A DNA stretch of 64,000 bases from Fagopyrum homotropicum (GCA_033239125.1 BSWB01000006.1:31178001-31242000); one strand, 5' to 3'; shown: positions 9,909 through 21,656, counted from the stretch's first letter. The notes: a model not told the origin generated them from the letters alone. Numbers and translations are program-made.

Positions 9909-11605
9909 TATAGATTGGCTCACATGTAAACAGCCTTTATAGTGTTCAATGAGAACACACATTAACCATAGGATGACCTTGATCTAATGGTCTTAATTAA
10001 ACCAAATTTTAGGGAATATTTTACTCCACTCTCCAATTGAAGAGGTGCATTACACTCTCCATAATAATTATAGTCAAATATGACGGTTAGAGATTCTCTC
10101 CCTAATTGTTATTATCATAATCTCCACATTTACATCCAAATCTAGTTTTCAACGTGAATTCATATTGCCCTTTCATTTCTCAATTCATCATTCACCATAG
10201 TTGATATCAACAACATTCCTAAATCAATTCAATTATTATCTCCATTCTTCTAGTTAATATTGTAGAAAAGTATTCGTTTGTGTTCATGAAAATATTCGTC
10301 AATATACTATTAAGAATTCATTCATGCTACCGATATTATTCGTTCATGTCCAACAATTTTTAGTCGATTATTGATAACTGAAATTAATAGTTAGTGGTAG
10401 ATAAATTATTTATTTATATAGTGGAAAATATTCGCTCATAATCTGAAGATACCAATGTTTCAATCTTCGGACAATTTGCGAACATATACGTATACGAAGA
10501 TATTCGTCAATGTTACTTAAAATATTCATTAGTGTACTATTAAATATTCGTTAGTGTTACTAAATATATTCGTACATATGATATAATATATTCGTTGCAA
10601 AATTTAGTTATTCAATTGTTTTCAATAACTTGTCGCACATACATGGACAAACCACCACAAATCGCCGGATAAAAGACATATAACCACCGAATATTTACAG
10701 CATTTAGTGCCGAATAAAAACTAAAGTACAATAATTCATGTATGTGACAATGGAATAACAAATTTTGTTCATCAGATCAAAGAAGGTTTCAAGCACCACA
10801 AAAACATACTGAATCTTAATCTAAGCAAAATCAATGTCTTTCTCATTTTGATAAATACATTAACATGCATCAACGAATAAGAACTCAATAAACAGTGAAT
10901 GCAAATCCAATAGCATATGCTTCTCTTGTACTGTTGAGGATGGGGACAACCATGGATTCCGGTTGGTATGCAATGATGACAAATTTGGAGTCGTACAAAA
11001 AGATTGTTGATGGTAATGATGTAATATCGACACGAGACTACGAGGATGAAGGAAAACGAGGCTTTTGAATAGTCTCGAGCAAAATTGATGGTGAGCGAGA
11101 CGAAACTGGTCTCATAGACGGTTGAATCGCGATGCACGAGACTGAAGGAATGTTGGAAGGGCATCTGAGGCATTCGAGGGAGAGCCATGGCGAGTTCAAG
11201 TCCGGATCTGCGAAGAAAATCGGCCGGCCATATCTAGTATGGAGACGACGGTGGTGGTTTCATTGGATGAACGACAGCAACTCTAATCATCGTTGAATCG
11301 CCCTTGCTCACCATTGGAGTCGTTTCACAAATAATCGGTTATTGAGCGATGATGGAAGATTTGAATGAGAGATTCTAGGGCCATATAAGGTAACAAATCT
11401 TTTTATATACAATAATGAAGTAAATTGGGTGAAAATTGATTTTCACGTGCAGCCAATTCCCTACTCTCATTCTAATTTGTTTTAATTTTATTTTTTCCCC
11501 ATATTTATTATAGTTAATCTTGACCATCTATTATTCTAATCTTACGGATTAGATTTGTTCTCATTGTACGCTATAGGGGTTGTTTATATGGGAGTATGAT
11601 TATAT
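9909..11605. mobile_element. Non-autonomous TIR element, about 1.7 kb
   Basis: The left end reads ATGTAAACAGCCTTTATAGTG then TTCAATGAGAACAC. The reverse complement of the right end reads ATATAAACAACCCCTATAGCG then TACAATGAGAACAA. These imperfect terminal inverted repeats span about 58 bp (roughly 70 percent by eye), and both ends sit in (TA)n target DNA, which hides any target duplication. The interior has no recognisable protein; a 138-aa open stretch at 10772-11188 looks non-coding. From about 10260 to 10620 words like TATTCGT, TATTCATTAGTG and TATTCGTTAGTG recur. A GC-richer, repetitive GAGAC/CTCG part (11030-11200) could be captured host DNA. The superfamily is uncertain (Mutator-like or other). 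Confidence 0.6.
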
Positions 11606-11610
11606 ATATA

Positions 11611-11919
11611 TATAGGGTGCGGTTCCCATGAGAACAGACTTATCGTGTAATCATGAGAACAATCTTAGATCGTTGGATGGTGAGTATTAAGGGTCGAGAT
11701 TTAGAATAGATATCATAATTAATAATAACTACGAATAATAATAATTAGGAATAATACATTCAACCAACAATAACTACGAATAATTCACTCAACCAACACT
11801 AACTACGAATAATACATTAAACGATATGGCACCTCCGTAACAAAACTAATAATAATTACGAATCTGTTCTCATGATTACACGATAAGCTTGTTCTCATAT
11901 GATCAATCCTCTCTCTATA
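11611..11919. mobile_element. MITE of about 310 bp with TIRs of about 50 bp
   Basis: The left end TATAGGGTGCGG...CCCATGAGAACAGACTTATCG and the reverse complement of the right end TATAGAGAGAGG...ATATGAGAACAAGCTTATCG match over about 50 bp, including the block TTATCGTGTAATCATGAGAAC exactly. The centre has three diverged copies of AACTACGAATAAT. It lies directly beside the larger TIR element and shares the ATGAGAAC word, so the two families may be related. No coding capacity. Confidence 0.8.
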
Positions 11920-12277
11920 TATATATTATATGTGCACGTATAAGTTGCAAGTAAATGAATATTAACAATTCATTGTTTTTGTCTAGATTTACTTTTACAT
12001 TGTCAAATTTATATATTACTACAAAGTTATAATATAAACTTTTATCTATTTTCTAAAACAAATACTTTTACCTTATAAAATATATATTGTATTATTTTGA
12101 GGATGTTAAACTAATATCTTTCATTTTTTCAATGTTTGTATTTTATACGACATAGTATATACTTTGTATAAATCGAAGATTTTTACCATTTAATATATTG
12201 TCAAATATAAACATTAGTACAAAATTGTAATATATAACTTTTTTTTTTCTGTCCTAAAATAAATACATTTAATTAAT
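11920..12277. other. AT-rich spacer, no gene
   Basis: Very AT-rich. An ACAAAGTTATAATATAAACTTTTAT block near 12020 recurs, altered, as ACAAAATTGTAATATATAACTTTTTT near 12220, with TTTTATCTATTTTCTAAAACAAATAC versus TTTCTGTCCTAAAATAAATAC following, i.e. a diverged direct repeat about 200 bp apart. Nothing else seen. Confidence 0.5.
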
Positions 12278-12291
12278 ATTGTATAAAAATT

Positions 12292-14594
12292 ATAGCCGAG
12301 GAAAAACCACTTTGTTAAAAAACGCTTTGTACTGTACAAAAGCCTAAGGGCTTTCTTGGGGCCCAAACCCTAGCCGCCGCAAGCGGAATCAAAACCAAAG
12401 CATAGCCGATGCAGGACGCAAGCACGACGGCCTTCATTAGAGACCCTCATGTCTTCGATTATCCCCTCTTCTTGTGGAACCAAAACATCAACGCTGCAAT
12501 TGGGGAAATCCTTTATCTTCTTTTCTTTGGCTGACCGTTGTAGGGCTACCCCTCGTCTACACCACCTATTCCGGCATCACCTGCATCTTCTACCCAAACC
12601 CGTAAAACAAAGTCAAGCGACGGTTAAAGGACACCGCCGCCTACTTCACCCCTTTCCATAATCCATGGTTCTCGGCTAAGCTCCGTTGTCTCGTCATCAG
12701 CGGGTGCAATGGAGACCTCAAGGGTGTCATCACCGTGTTCATCCACGACCCTGGACGTGATGCGTCCCTCGCATCGGTCTCCTCCCGCCATCCCTTCCCC
12801 TTCAAAGGTGCTTTCCGACGGCGCCAAGGGTATGTTCATCGGTCAATTCATCTTCTCCTCCCGCCATCCCTTCCCCTTCAAAGGTGAACCATAGATGATG
12901 CCTCCCTTTCAAACACAGGCATACTTTGTTCTTGTGTTTTACCAACTTCACTTCTAAATCTGGGATTTGGATTTTGATAGATGAAATATGTATCTGGTTT
13001 AGTCAGGATTTCTTTGATGAAGAATGCTTCTACCCTTCCTTTGTTGAAAGTGAACTTATCATGCAATTTTTTTTTGTTGGTTTTTAATAACCCATCTACA
13101 CAAGGATATGAATTTTTGTTTAAATCTCCGGACCCTTCTTTGGAACACAATCTGTTTATTTTCCTGCTATGAATTTTCTCTCCTTAGTAGTTTTTAATCA
13201 CCCATCTGATGTGTACGTAAAAATACATAACATTTGCTATATCTTGTCCCTTTTCACCATTTGAATTTGCTCCCTTTGCAAGATCTTTCTAAACACCATA
13301 TCTAAACAAGAATCCATAAATCGGAGCTTCGTTTACTTTTTGTCTTTAGGAACTTGTGTATTACATTTCTTTCGCCGTTTGTTTTGTCCCCCTAGTGGCG
13401 GAATTACTGTGGCGGTCTCTTGACTTAATACACCAACAAAAACCCCGGGCTAAACCCATTTCTTATTAACAAAACAAACATGGATAATCCGATATTCATA
13501 TCTACCCTGGATGCTAAAAAAACCTTCTTACAATATTGAGATGTTCTGGTGGTGCTTTTATCTTGATTTCTTGCTTGTTGCACTCCTTTTTGGAGTGCTG
13601 CTAGTGGTGATATGTTATGCTATTATACCCTGAATGCTAAATGCGTTTCTACGACATTAAGAAAAAATTTTGCTAGTTTCAAACCTACACATCCTCGGTA
13701 ATTTGCTAACCAAAAACAATGTTTTTCATAATAAGTCTCTACCACGGGCCTATGATTAAACAATCAAACTCTACTTGCCCGTTACAGCTAAAAGAATCCT
13801 TAAAATTTTAAACTAGTATCGAACTTATTCAAGTGCCTATGAAGCATAAAGTTACTTATGAGGAAGCATTACCACTTAAAAAAAATAAATAAATTCTCTC
13901 CCGTAAAAGGACGCTCTCTTATAAGATGGTCTTCGATCTCAATAACAATTTCAAACTCTAAAACTACCAATGACTTTGTAAACATCCTAATTATGAACGA
14001 TCTTCTTTTGCTCCTTACAAAATATGTCTCCTAATTCATAATAATTTCTATCAATCTTAACCTATCTTTCGGAAAACTATACAATACAAATCTATATTTT
14101 AATTAAAAACTCAAATGCATCCAAAGCTCAAAACAATCACTCCCGACAACGTTAATTAACCTTATGTGAACAATCTTCTCCCTACAAATCATCTTTCTTT
14201 TATCTATCAAATTCTACACCTTTGTACATCATGTTGCCCGTGTTCTACAACTTCATCTTCTGAGGTTTGATGTAGTCCTTTGTTGGCGGTTTCGTGCGTT
14301 TGTCGAGAAGGGGGTGTGAATTTGTGATCGACTCCCGACGGCTTTGTTGTAGTCCAAATCTTAGGTGTCCTTGTAGTCCAATCTTCCTACTTGTGTACTT
14401 CTTTCCAAGATGAACGTTTATGCTCGTTGCCTCTTGTTGGTTGAATAATCATGACTTCCTTGAAGACTTTTGCTTTCGGGTTCTGTTTTTGGTCCTTCAA
14501 CGGTTTGACCGTCTGCCGATCTTTTCGGCCTTTCAATCCACTAGACGACACGCCGTCTAATGGTTCAAACCGCTTTCCGTTCTAAAAAAAAAAA
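12292..14594 (+). mobile_element. Retroposon A: poly(A)-ended insertion with 14-bp target duplication, no transposition protein seen
   Basis: ATTGTATAAAAATT stands at 12278-12291 and again at 14595-14608, the second directly after an A-run (about 14584-14595). This defines a 2.3-kb plus-strand retroposition product. Its last 330 or more bases (about 14230-14594) match the minus strand of retroposon B (43609 to about 43990) in order: GTTTGTCGAGAAGGGGG, GTGATCGACTCC, CCAAATCT-AGGTGTCC, AAGATGAACGTT-ATGCTCGTT, CGGTTTGACCGTCTGCCGAT-like text and CCGCTTTCC. The first 600 bases are GC-rich with an AAACCCTAGCCGCCG leader and open stretches such as RDPHVFDYPLFLWNQN whose family I do not recognise. 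A 33-bp direct repeat (CTCCCGCCATCCCTTCCCCT core) occurs at 12778-12810 and 12854-12886. Neither RT nor gag was found, so it is probably mobilised by LINE enzymes. Confidence 0.72.
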
Positions 14595-14608
14595 ATTGTA
14601 TAAAAATT

Positions 14609-15301
14609 TTAATTGCCGGATATCCAGTGATCCGGGACTATCTGGTGACCCAAAAATATCTAGATATCCATTTTTATTCGGATATATGCGACTATCCGGA
14701 TTCCTAAATTCCCGATCCGTGTACGATCCGGTTATACGGGAAAATCTCCCGGATTGAACTGAGGCCCATTTGGTTCCAACTCCGGAAACGGAAATGGAAT
14801 GGAAACGAATTTAGTCCATATGCATATCCTTATTCATCAAATTTTGTGGAATCATTCCTTATGGATTAATGCAAAATGCACTTGCTTCCCCACATTTTGT
14901 ACCCTATAGGGTATCAAGATAATCAAACTCTACTCTAATTCCTTCAAACCACAAGGAATGATTTCACAAACTTTCATGAACAATGATATATATATGGACT
15001 ATATTCGTTTTAATTCCGTTTGCGATTCCGGAGTTAAAACCAAACGGACCCTTAGACTGAATCAAACCAAATATCAAAATTCGGCTTTTCTGGGGCATGG
15101 CCAACGAATTTTTCGGTTCGGGTCATTGGATCGGATTGGTTTCCCCACACCATACCCGAATCATCTCTAAAACCCCAAAAAAAAAAAAGAGAAAGGGAAA
15201 ATGTAATTTTTGTTTATTTTTTCTAATAAGCTGATAGTCCCCGTCTAGATGGCCGCTTCCGTATCGGATTCCATCACTACGAACGAGCAGATCAACAAAC
15301 C
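14609..15301. promoter_or_regulatory. 5' flank of the 118-aa protein gene
   Basis: No gene. From 14620 to 14760 the words ATCC-GGATATCC and CTATCCGG recur in both orientations (short imperfect palindromes). From about 14762 to 15060 the text GGCCCATTTGGTTCCAACTCCGGAAACGG is mirrored by TTCCGGAGTTAAAACCAAACGGACC at 15025, an inverted pair about 250 bp apart that looks like MITE ends. The promoter of the gene starting at 15302 should be in the last few hundred bases; I see no convincing TATA box. Confidence 0.45.
14762..15050. mobile_element. Probable small MITE with TIRs GGCCCATTTGGTT / AACCAAACGGACC
   Basis: The left end GGCCCATTTGGTTCCAACTCCGGAAACGGAA and the reverse complement of the right end GGTCCGTTTGGTTTTAACTCCGGAATCGCAA agree at most positions over about 30 bp. 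'GG.CC.TTTGGTT' is the typical end wording of Tourist/PIF-like or hAT-like plant MITEs. Internal AT-rich text contains TTTCATGAACAATG and no coding sequence. The target duplication was not resolved. Confidence 0.6.
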
Positions 15302-16994
15302 ATGGAAATGGCGGGGAGAGCAATGAACCTGGCCTCGAGAGTGATCAACAACAACGTTTTCGTTGACGTATGTTTGGGAGGCTGTTTTGTCGTGCTTGGA
15401 GTTCGATCCCTCGCCCAGCAAAGGGATATTGAAACCCTAGAGGCCGAGAAGGAATCCCTAATTCGATCCAACAAAGCTCTCAAGAAGATTATCTGGGAAT
15501 CCAAACAAACTCTCTATGCTGAAGCTTCCTCGCCTGAATCCGCCATTGTTCCACTTTCCAAGCTCAAAGCCATCTATGGCGAAGCTGTGGTTCCAGTCCC
15601 AGTTCCAGCGAGTAAACTACTATAATTCCTTTCCGATTTCTTACGATATTCTGTGTCTCGTCTGCTAATGTTTCTATTGATTGCTTGATCCTATGATTCC
15701 TCAATATTTTTTTGTAAAACAATCCCGTTGGTGGTCAATCGTAGGATCTCTCATGATTACGCAAATTTTAAGGTCAACTCAACGGAACCTTTTCTAACTA
15801 GGTCACTATGGATATAATTAGGGACATTCAAACTGTTTGAAGTGCTGATTTCACCGATCTCTTATTCACTGAACTTTGCATGTATAGTAACTTTTGATTC
15901 AGGGGATTTTGTGAGAAAGAATTGTGTCTAGGTGTGCTAATAGCCTGAGGATAGGAGGATAAAATTCTCTATGAGTTGGGGACATAAATTAGTCAGCCTG
16001 GATAAACAAAGATGCCTCAGATCTTTGATGTACTTTTTAGTGCTTTCTGAATTCTGATAACACTTTAAATTGCTATTTTCGCATCCCCAATTGGGCTGTT
16101 GTTTATGCTAGTTTGATTAGGTGTATGATTGAGTGCAATGGTGTATCCAGTTGTTTTTTTTTTAATCATTGGGCTTGACTGATTCACACAATGTAATTGA
16201 AAATCTGATCATTAGCATCTAAAAAGTTAGTAGTTCTATCTTTTTTCAAGTAATTTATACAAGTACAGAAATTTATGGGTATATTCTCATCACCCTGTGG
16301 GTCTGCAAGGAGGTAGGTCTATATTTCCTTGTTTTCTGCTATAATTCTTTCGTTGACTCGGGGGAGCCACATAGGTTCAAGTTCATCGTTATTCCATCAA
16401 CGAAAGATGTAGGAGATAGCCCTGCAATTCCGCGGTAAATAATAAGAAATTTTAGATGAGTTGGTGAAGATCTAACTTATGTCATTCGGTCCTCTTACAT
16501 GGTTCGATGAGTCATATGGTCTGGTCCAGCCCTTCCAGGGTTCAGGTTCTAGAGTTAGTTTCTTGAGGTTTTTTTGGACTGTTGAAGCACTAATCTGATG
16601 TCATGTTTTTAGAGATGCTTAGGTGGTTGCATGTTAACTTGCCACCATTTGTGGAAGGAAAGGTTTATGGATTTGAAGATTTAATGTTGTGGACTTGCAG
16701 TGCTGTTAAAATGGAATGTTGTTTACTATAGTAACCGCTTGCATGATTTTTATGGCAGTCAATTGTTTTGTACCCTTGATCACCCACCATGTACATAACA
16801 TAATTTTTACTGCTAACTGAAGGTTATTTGTGTCTGCTGTCGCACTAACAACTGATCAGTTGATTTTTCCTATGTGTAATGTTCAGTAAACTCATAATAT
16901 CATTTGCTACCAAGACCATGTGATTTAGTATTTGAACTTGGTTGCAGGCAAAGATGCTGAGAAAGACAGGAAATCCTCAAAACTTCTCATCTGA
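15302..16994 (+). CDS. Small plant protein, 118 aa, one predicted membrane segment plus coiled coil (function unknown)
   Basis: Two coding exons: 15302-15611 (103 codons plus 1 nt, donor GTAAAC) and 16948-16994 (acceptor TTGCAG). The phase fits and yields a short charged tail KDAEKDRKSSKLLI before TGA at 16992-16994. The unspliced frame would run only 4 codons further, to 15625, so the intron of about 1.3 kb is inferred from the splice signals and tail. The protein starts MEMAGRAMNLASRVINNNVF, then a hydrophobic segment VDVCLGGCFVVLGVRSL (about residues 20-38), then an E/K/L-rich helix QQRDIETLEAEKESLIRSNK with heptad character, and a segment ending SKLKAIYGEAVVPVPVPAS. I recall unnamed conserved plant proteins of this shape but no function. 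The single membrane segment with a trailing coil would suit an organelle-membrane or complex-assembly role; that is inference. Confidence 0.75.
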
Positions 16995-17764
16995 ATGGAC
17001 ATTTCCATCCGACCCAACGATATTTTGGAACGGGAATCGACCATGGAAGCAATTTATTTAATGCAGAGAGCGTGAGATCAATTTTGAGGATTTGGTTGAG
17101 CAGTTTGTAGACCCATATTGGTTCAGAGAGGAGTAAGAAAAGTCAATTTTGAAGAAGTGCTTTGTTTCCTCTGATACATGTGGATCATCCAATGACATTT
17201 TTGCTGTCATGTTAGAATGTAACTTTTATTTGAACTTCGATAATATGGAAAAAGGTGTTAGGAGGTTGTAGTCTTGAACTGTGTTGCGTTGGGTAACATG
17301 TCAAAACCAATGGTTCCAGACTCTTAACATTTGAGTCATTTGATGGCATGGATTTTGTTGATATTATGAGGGGGTTTTGAGTCATTTCAAATCTCTTATG
17401 AGCAGTAATTTTAATATTTGTCCTTTAATTTTTGTCCTGGGGCACGTATTACTGGGGATTGGTTTCAAATCAAGTTTCTTACCATTGTAAACCCTTATCT
17501 ACCGTCATGGAAGAAGGGGAAAACCTTCTGCTCATTCTGTTGTAGACTAGGAAGGGGGGAGATAAAGCTGGTTAGCGGTCATAATCTAACAAGTGGCTCA
17601 ATATTGTTTACATTAAATTTTACGGGATAAGATATTTCTACACCATAATTTTACAATATTTACACACAAAAAAGTCATTTAGAGAATTAGGGGTATATAT
17701 TTGCTACTTGATAAATTCGGCATTTTTAATATTTTTTTATAGGGCTCTTTTATTTCCCTCTGAT
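16995..17764. other. 3' UTR and downstream flank of the 118-aa gene
   Basis: The 3' UTR probably runs to about 17250-17300, where AT-rich text with TTTTATTTGAACTTCGATAATATGG could hold the polyadenylation site; no AATAAA decides it. The rest up to the PIF-like element is non-coding. Confidence 0.4.
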
Positions 17765-17767
17765 TAA

Positions 17768-20686
17768 GGCTCCGTTTGGGAAGAAGAAGCTGAATGAAGC
17801 TGAAGCTGAATGAAGCTGAAGCTGAATGAAGCTGAAGCTGAAATAAGTAGCTGATTGTTTGTAATAAGCTAGTATAGCGTTTGAGAAGTACGAGCTGACC
17901 AAAGCTGATTGAAACGTAAAATTACCGAAAAGGGCTTTATTAGTAGTATATAGCTGTTATTTTTTTATTGTGATAGAAATATTTATTATAAAGATGTTAT
18001 ATTTGAATAAATATCATGAAATAATTATTTTTGGCCAAATATTATATTTGGCCAAATATAATTCAATAGTTATTTATTTAAAAGATGCTATATTTGAATA
18101 ATTCTCCACTGGGATTTCGTCAAATTGGGCAAACTTATACTTTAACTGGAATATTATTTTTGCCTGTTCTACTTGAACAATATTATTTTTGGCCAAATAT
18201 TATTTTAAAAGATGTTATATTTGAACAAAATGGGCAAACTTATTATTTTTGGCCAAATATACTTTAACTGAATTGGGCAAACTTATACTTTAAAAGATGT
18301 TATATTGTAACAAATATTATTTTTGGCCAAATATAATTCAATAATTATTTTTGCCTGTTCTTTTGCAAAGCTACAACCACTGAATTGGACAACCCGTGTA
18401 TTAAACTACTATTCTTGCAAAGCTACAACAACCAAATTGACCAAATATAATTCAATAATTATTCTGGAAAGATTCAGCATGCTCAAATCCAGGGACTGAA
18501 GCTTCATCATGCTCAAATCTAGAGACTAAAGCTTCATCAACCACCAAATTGAACCTGAAAGAACACTGTTGCTCAAATTCAACACCAACAAGCTCCTCAA
18601 ATTTCCAATGATCGCTGCAACTGAACCAGAAAAATTGTTGTGAGTTAAATTTAGAGTTGTCAAATTGCCAAGCCCAAGCAACTCTTCATGCACAGGTTCA
18701 GACAATTCATTCTCACTCATCAGATCCAACAGTTCCGAACTTAGAAGAGTTTTCAAGCTTGTTTCTATCGATCCGGAAAGCTTGTTCCTTCCAATAGACA
18801 AAACCCTCTAGTACAACTCCTTGATTGTTTGTGATTGCAATATAGAAGTCCATCTGTCAATATAAATGATTTGAATCGATTATTGAAGAGAAATGTTACA
18901 AATTCAACTCTGAAGGAGGGATCTTAAAATATCTAGCTACACATGAATTATAGACAGCAAGTCTAGCATTTTGAACAAGTTCTCTTATCCTTGTTTTGGC
19001 ATCCTTCTACACTTATAATGATTTAACATTTTCACTGACATAAATTGTCAACTATAACAAAAAACAGCAAGCCCATAAATTGTCAATTATAGGCAGCAAG
19101 TCAATATGAATGATTTTGAACAAGTTCTCTTATACAAATTATTAGTATTCTCGAGAAATACAAAACAAGGAGATAATTTGCCAAACAGCAATGCCTGAGA
19201 TCACATGCACTCTGCAATTCCTCACCACCTATGCTTGTATGGACTCACAATTATATTTTTCAATTTGTTCTCTCTTAAAGATCAGCAAATCAGATACCTT
19301 TATATTGGATCATCTAAACAGATACCTTGATCTAAATATAACTAATTCCATATGGAAAGCGAACCTATCAATTATCAGTCAATTTCATTTTTGCAAGAAA
19401 AAAACAAAATGCAACTTATCCCAATATGAGTCTTAGTTTATTAAAAATTTACAAATCAGAGATATAAATAAAGAAATTAAATATTCTCTTGACTTTCAAT
19501 TCTAAAGAAAGAATGTCATACTTACTTTAAATCTTCTATTGTCATTTTGCTACATATTTTGAAGTGTCATAGATAATTAGTTTCAACCATATTCTCTATC
19601 CAACAAGTAACATTTTCTTCTTTGTTAGATCAACAATTCGCCTCTATTTCTTTCCTCCACTTTACACCAAACCAGTAGGAAAGTAATGATTCAAATACTT
19701 CTATTCAAAGTAAAAATCATGACTAACAATTTACAGTGAAAGTATCCAATCCTGAAGATTTTTGAAATTTGCAAATTCACCACAAAGATATGATCACCCC
19801 TTCTAGAACGTTGATTGATGTCAACCATATTCTCTATCCAACAAGGAAGCTTGGCCTGTTGAACCTGTTTAATTTAATATATACAAATTGTTAATGATTA
19901 GCTATTTATTTATAGTTAACTGCATTGTAGAAGACTTATAAAAATAGAGAAAAAGCTTCAAGAGTATGAAAGAAATGAGTATCTCTATTTTCTGTCAAAC
20001 TACTCTAGCAAATATAAGCTTCTTGTCTATTTTATGCAAGCTGAACATCATGCAACTAGTTCACCATTCAGGGTACCCACAAAAATGGAGAAGAAAGGAA
20101 AACAGAAAGTAAACACAGTCGAGCTGAACTTCAATTTTGCAATTAGTTCCAAATGGAGAAGAAAGGAAAACAAAAAGATTAATGGGAACCTTACAATCAT
20201 AATGGAATGAGTAAAAGAAAATGATAAACAAGCACCAACAAAAGTTACAGTAAGACTTCAAGAGATCGATTCTAGGGTTTTAATTGGGAAGACGAACTTC
20301 GAAGAAGAATAGATAAACCCTTCGATTTGTAGCCTTCGAAACAGATGTAAAATCAAATATCAGAAGAAGAGATGGAAGAAGAAGATAGAAGAGAGATCGA
20401 TTTTTACCTGTCTATCGAACGAAGCTTGAGTGGCTGGAGGAAAGAGAGATTGATTTTTTAGGGAGGGTATTTTGAGAATGATAAAACCCAATTCTTCCAT
20501 CAGCTCCTATAAGCTTGCCATGAGGAGCTGATGGAAATGCCTATTTCTTCAGCTTCAATAAGCTTTCATAAGCTTTTTCATCTAGCTTCAGCTAGTGTTC
20601 CCAAATAGAGGTTAAATACGTACGGTAAAAGCTGAAGCTTCCATAAGCTTTCATAAGCTTGGATAAGCTTGCTCCCAAACGGTACC
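17768..20686. mobile_element. PIF/Harbinger (Tourist)-like non-autonomous element, 2.9 kb, carrying a host LRR gene fragment
   Basis: The left end GGCTCCGTTTGGGAAG and the reverse complement of the right end GGTACCGTTTGGGAGC form short TIRs, and TAA flanks both sides (17765-17767 and 20687-20689), the 3-bp duplication typical of PIF/Harbinger. Subterminal zones are repetitive: GAAGCTGAAGCTGAAT units on the left, and AAGCTTTCATAAGCTT units on the right with an inverted relationship. No transposase was seen. The interior holds an LRR gene fragment (18526-18801, minus), a zone of diverged TTTGGCCAAATAT/AAAGATGTTATATTTGAA repeats (18000-18330), and near 20270-20440 a purine-rich stretch resembling a gene 5' UTR on the minus strand (TAGGGTTT, GAAGAAG). 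Confidence 0.8.
18526..18801 (-). pseudogene. Captured leucine-rich-repeat receptor/extracellular LRR fragment
   Basis: About 90 residues of plant extracellular LRRs: NKLSGSIETSLKTLLSSELL, then GLGNLTTLNLTHNNFSGS, IGNLRSLLVLNLSNSVLSGS. The spacing of about 24 residues and the L..L.L..N.(L/F)SGS pattern are those of LRR receptor-like proteins or kinases. Phrases like EL(S)EPVHEEL replace the usual SGPIPEEL, so it has drifted. There is no signal peptide, transmembrane or kinase part here. It lies wholly within the PIF-like element, so transposon capture is the natural reading. At most it could supply antisense or fusion transcripts. Confidence 0.75.
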
Positions 20687-20689
20687 TAA

Positions 20690-21656
20690 TTGGCACAAAT
20701 ATTGGCTTTGGAGACATTTGTATGCATGAGAGCTCAATAACATATTCCAATTATAGTTAAAGTATTAATTCAATTTAAAATCATTGAAATATAATTGCGA
20801 TTTTTCATCAAGCATGAATAGGATGGATACTTCCTACAAAAATCGGCTTACAAAAAATAATAATGCAATTGATGATGACACACTTAAAAGACGCTCATTT
20901 TAGCACCGGAACCGAACTAGTTTTCTATGGTCCACTCCAATTCCAGTTTACCCTGCCTTAGGACTGTAAAAAAAATAAGTGGATCAAGTCCTACCATAAA
21001 TATATTAATAAAAGTAAATATCTAAATCATGAAACCTAATGTTGCACATTGAATAAATTCAGACCGTTTTGTTTTGTACCGTAAGGATTATCGCAACTCA
21101 GGAGCACTAACGAATGAAATACGATTCGAACCGGTCTAAATCCGGACCGTAAAAATCCGATCTCATGTTGATCTATGATTCGGGGTTCACTGATTCGCCA
21201 GTCTGGACTAGGGCTGAAACATCCACTCTGATTCGGTGCAGAGCGGATATAGCTTTAATTATCGAACCAATGATTCGAGGCAAAGTTATCATCCAACATA
21301 TGCGCCTTAGGAGGCGCATATAGGTTCAATCACATTCATCCACTCTAACTTCAGACCATTTCTCAATTTGAAGAGAGTGACAAGCAAGCAATTCCTTTGG
21401 ATCGTATGGAGGAGACGAACAATGAAATATGAATATGTTCTTGAAAAAATAAGTTCTTTCGATTGAATTGCCTGTCACTTTCTTAATTTTGGGATTCTTC
21501 TTGATTTGTCGTAGTAATAAGGCTTCTTCTTTTTTGTGTCATTTAGGGATCAGGTTTATTGGGTCCTTTGATTCACTCGCGCAACTGTAAGTTGGTATTC
21601 ATGGAAGTAGTTGTGGTATTATCACATGGAAAACCAAGATGACAATAATTGTGGCG
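20690..21656. other. Intergenic, no gene recognised
   Basis: Contains a short perfect palindrome at about 21301-21321 (ATGCGCCTTAGGAGGCGCAT). From about 20895 to 21260 scattered GAACCG/CCGGACCG words in both orientations suggest an old repeat, unidentified. Confidence 0.4.

Noticed and set aside
10772..11188. 138-codon minus-strand ORF in the TIR element
   Set aside because: Translation looks compositionally random (hydrophobic/cysteine mix) with no motif; probably chance in GC-richer DNA.
12400..12890. A host membrane-protein gene starting near 12409
   Set aside because: The open frame breaks after about 40 codons and the region lies inside a unit bounded by a target duplication and A-tail; it is at most a retro-copied remnant.
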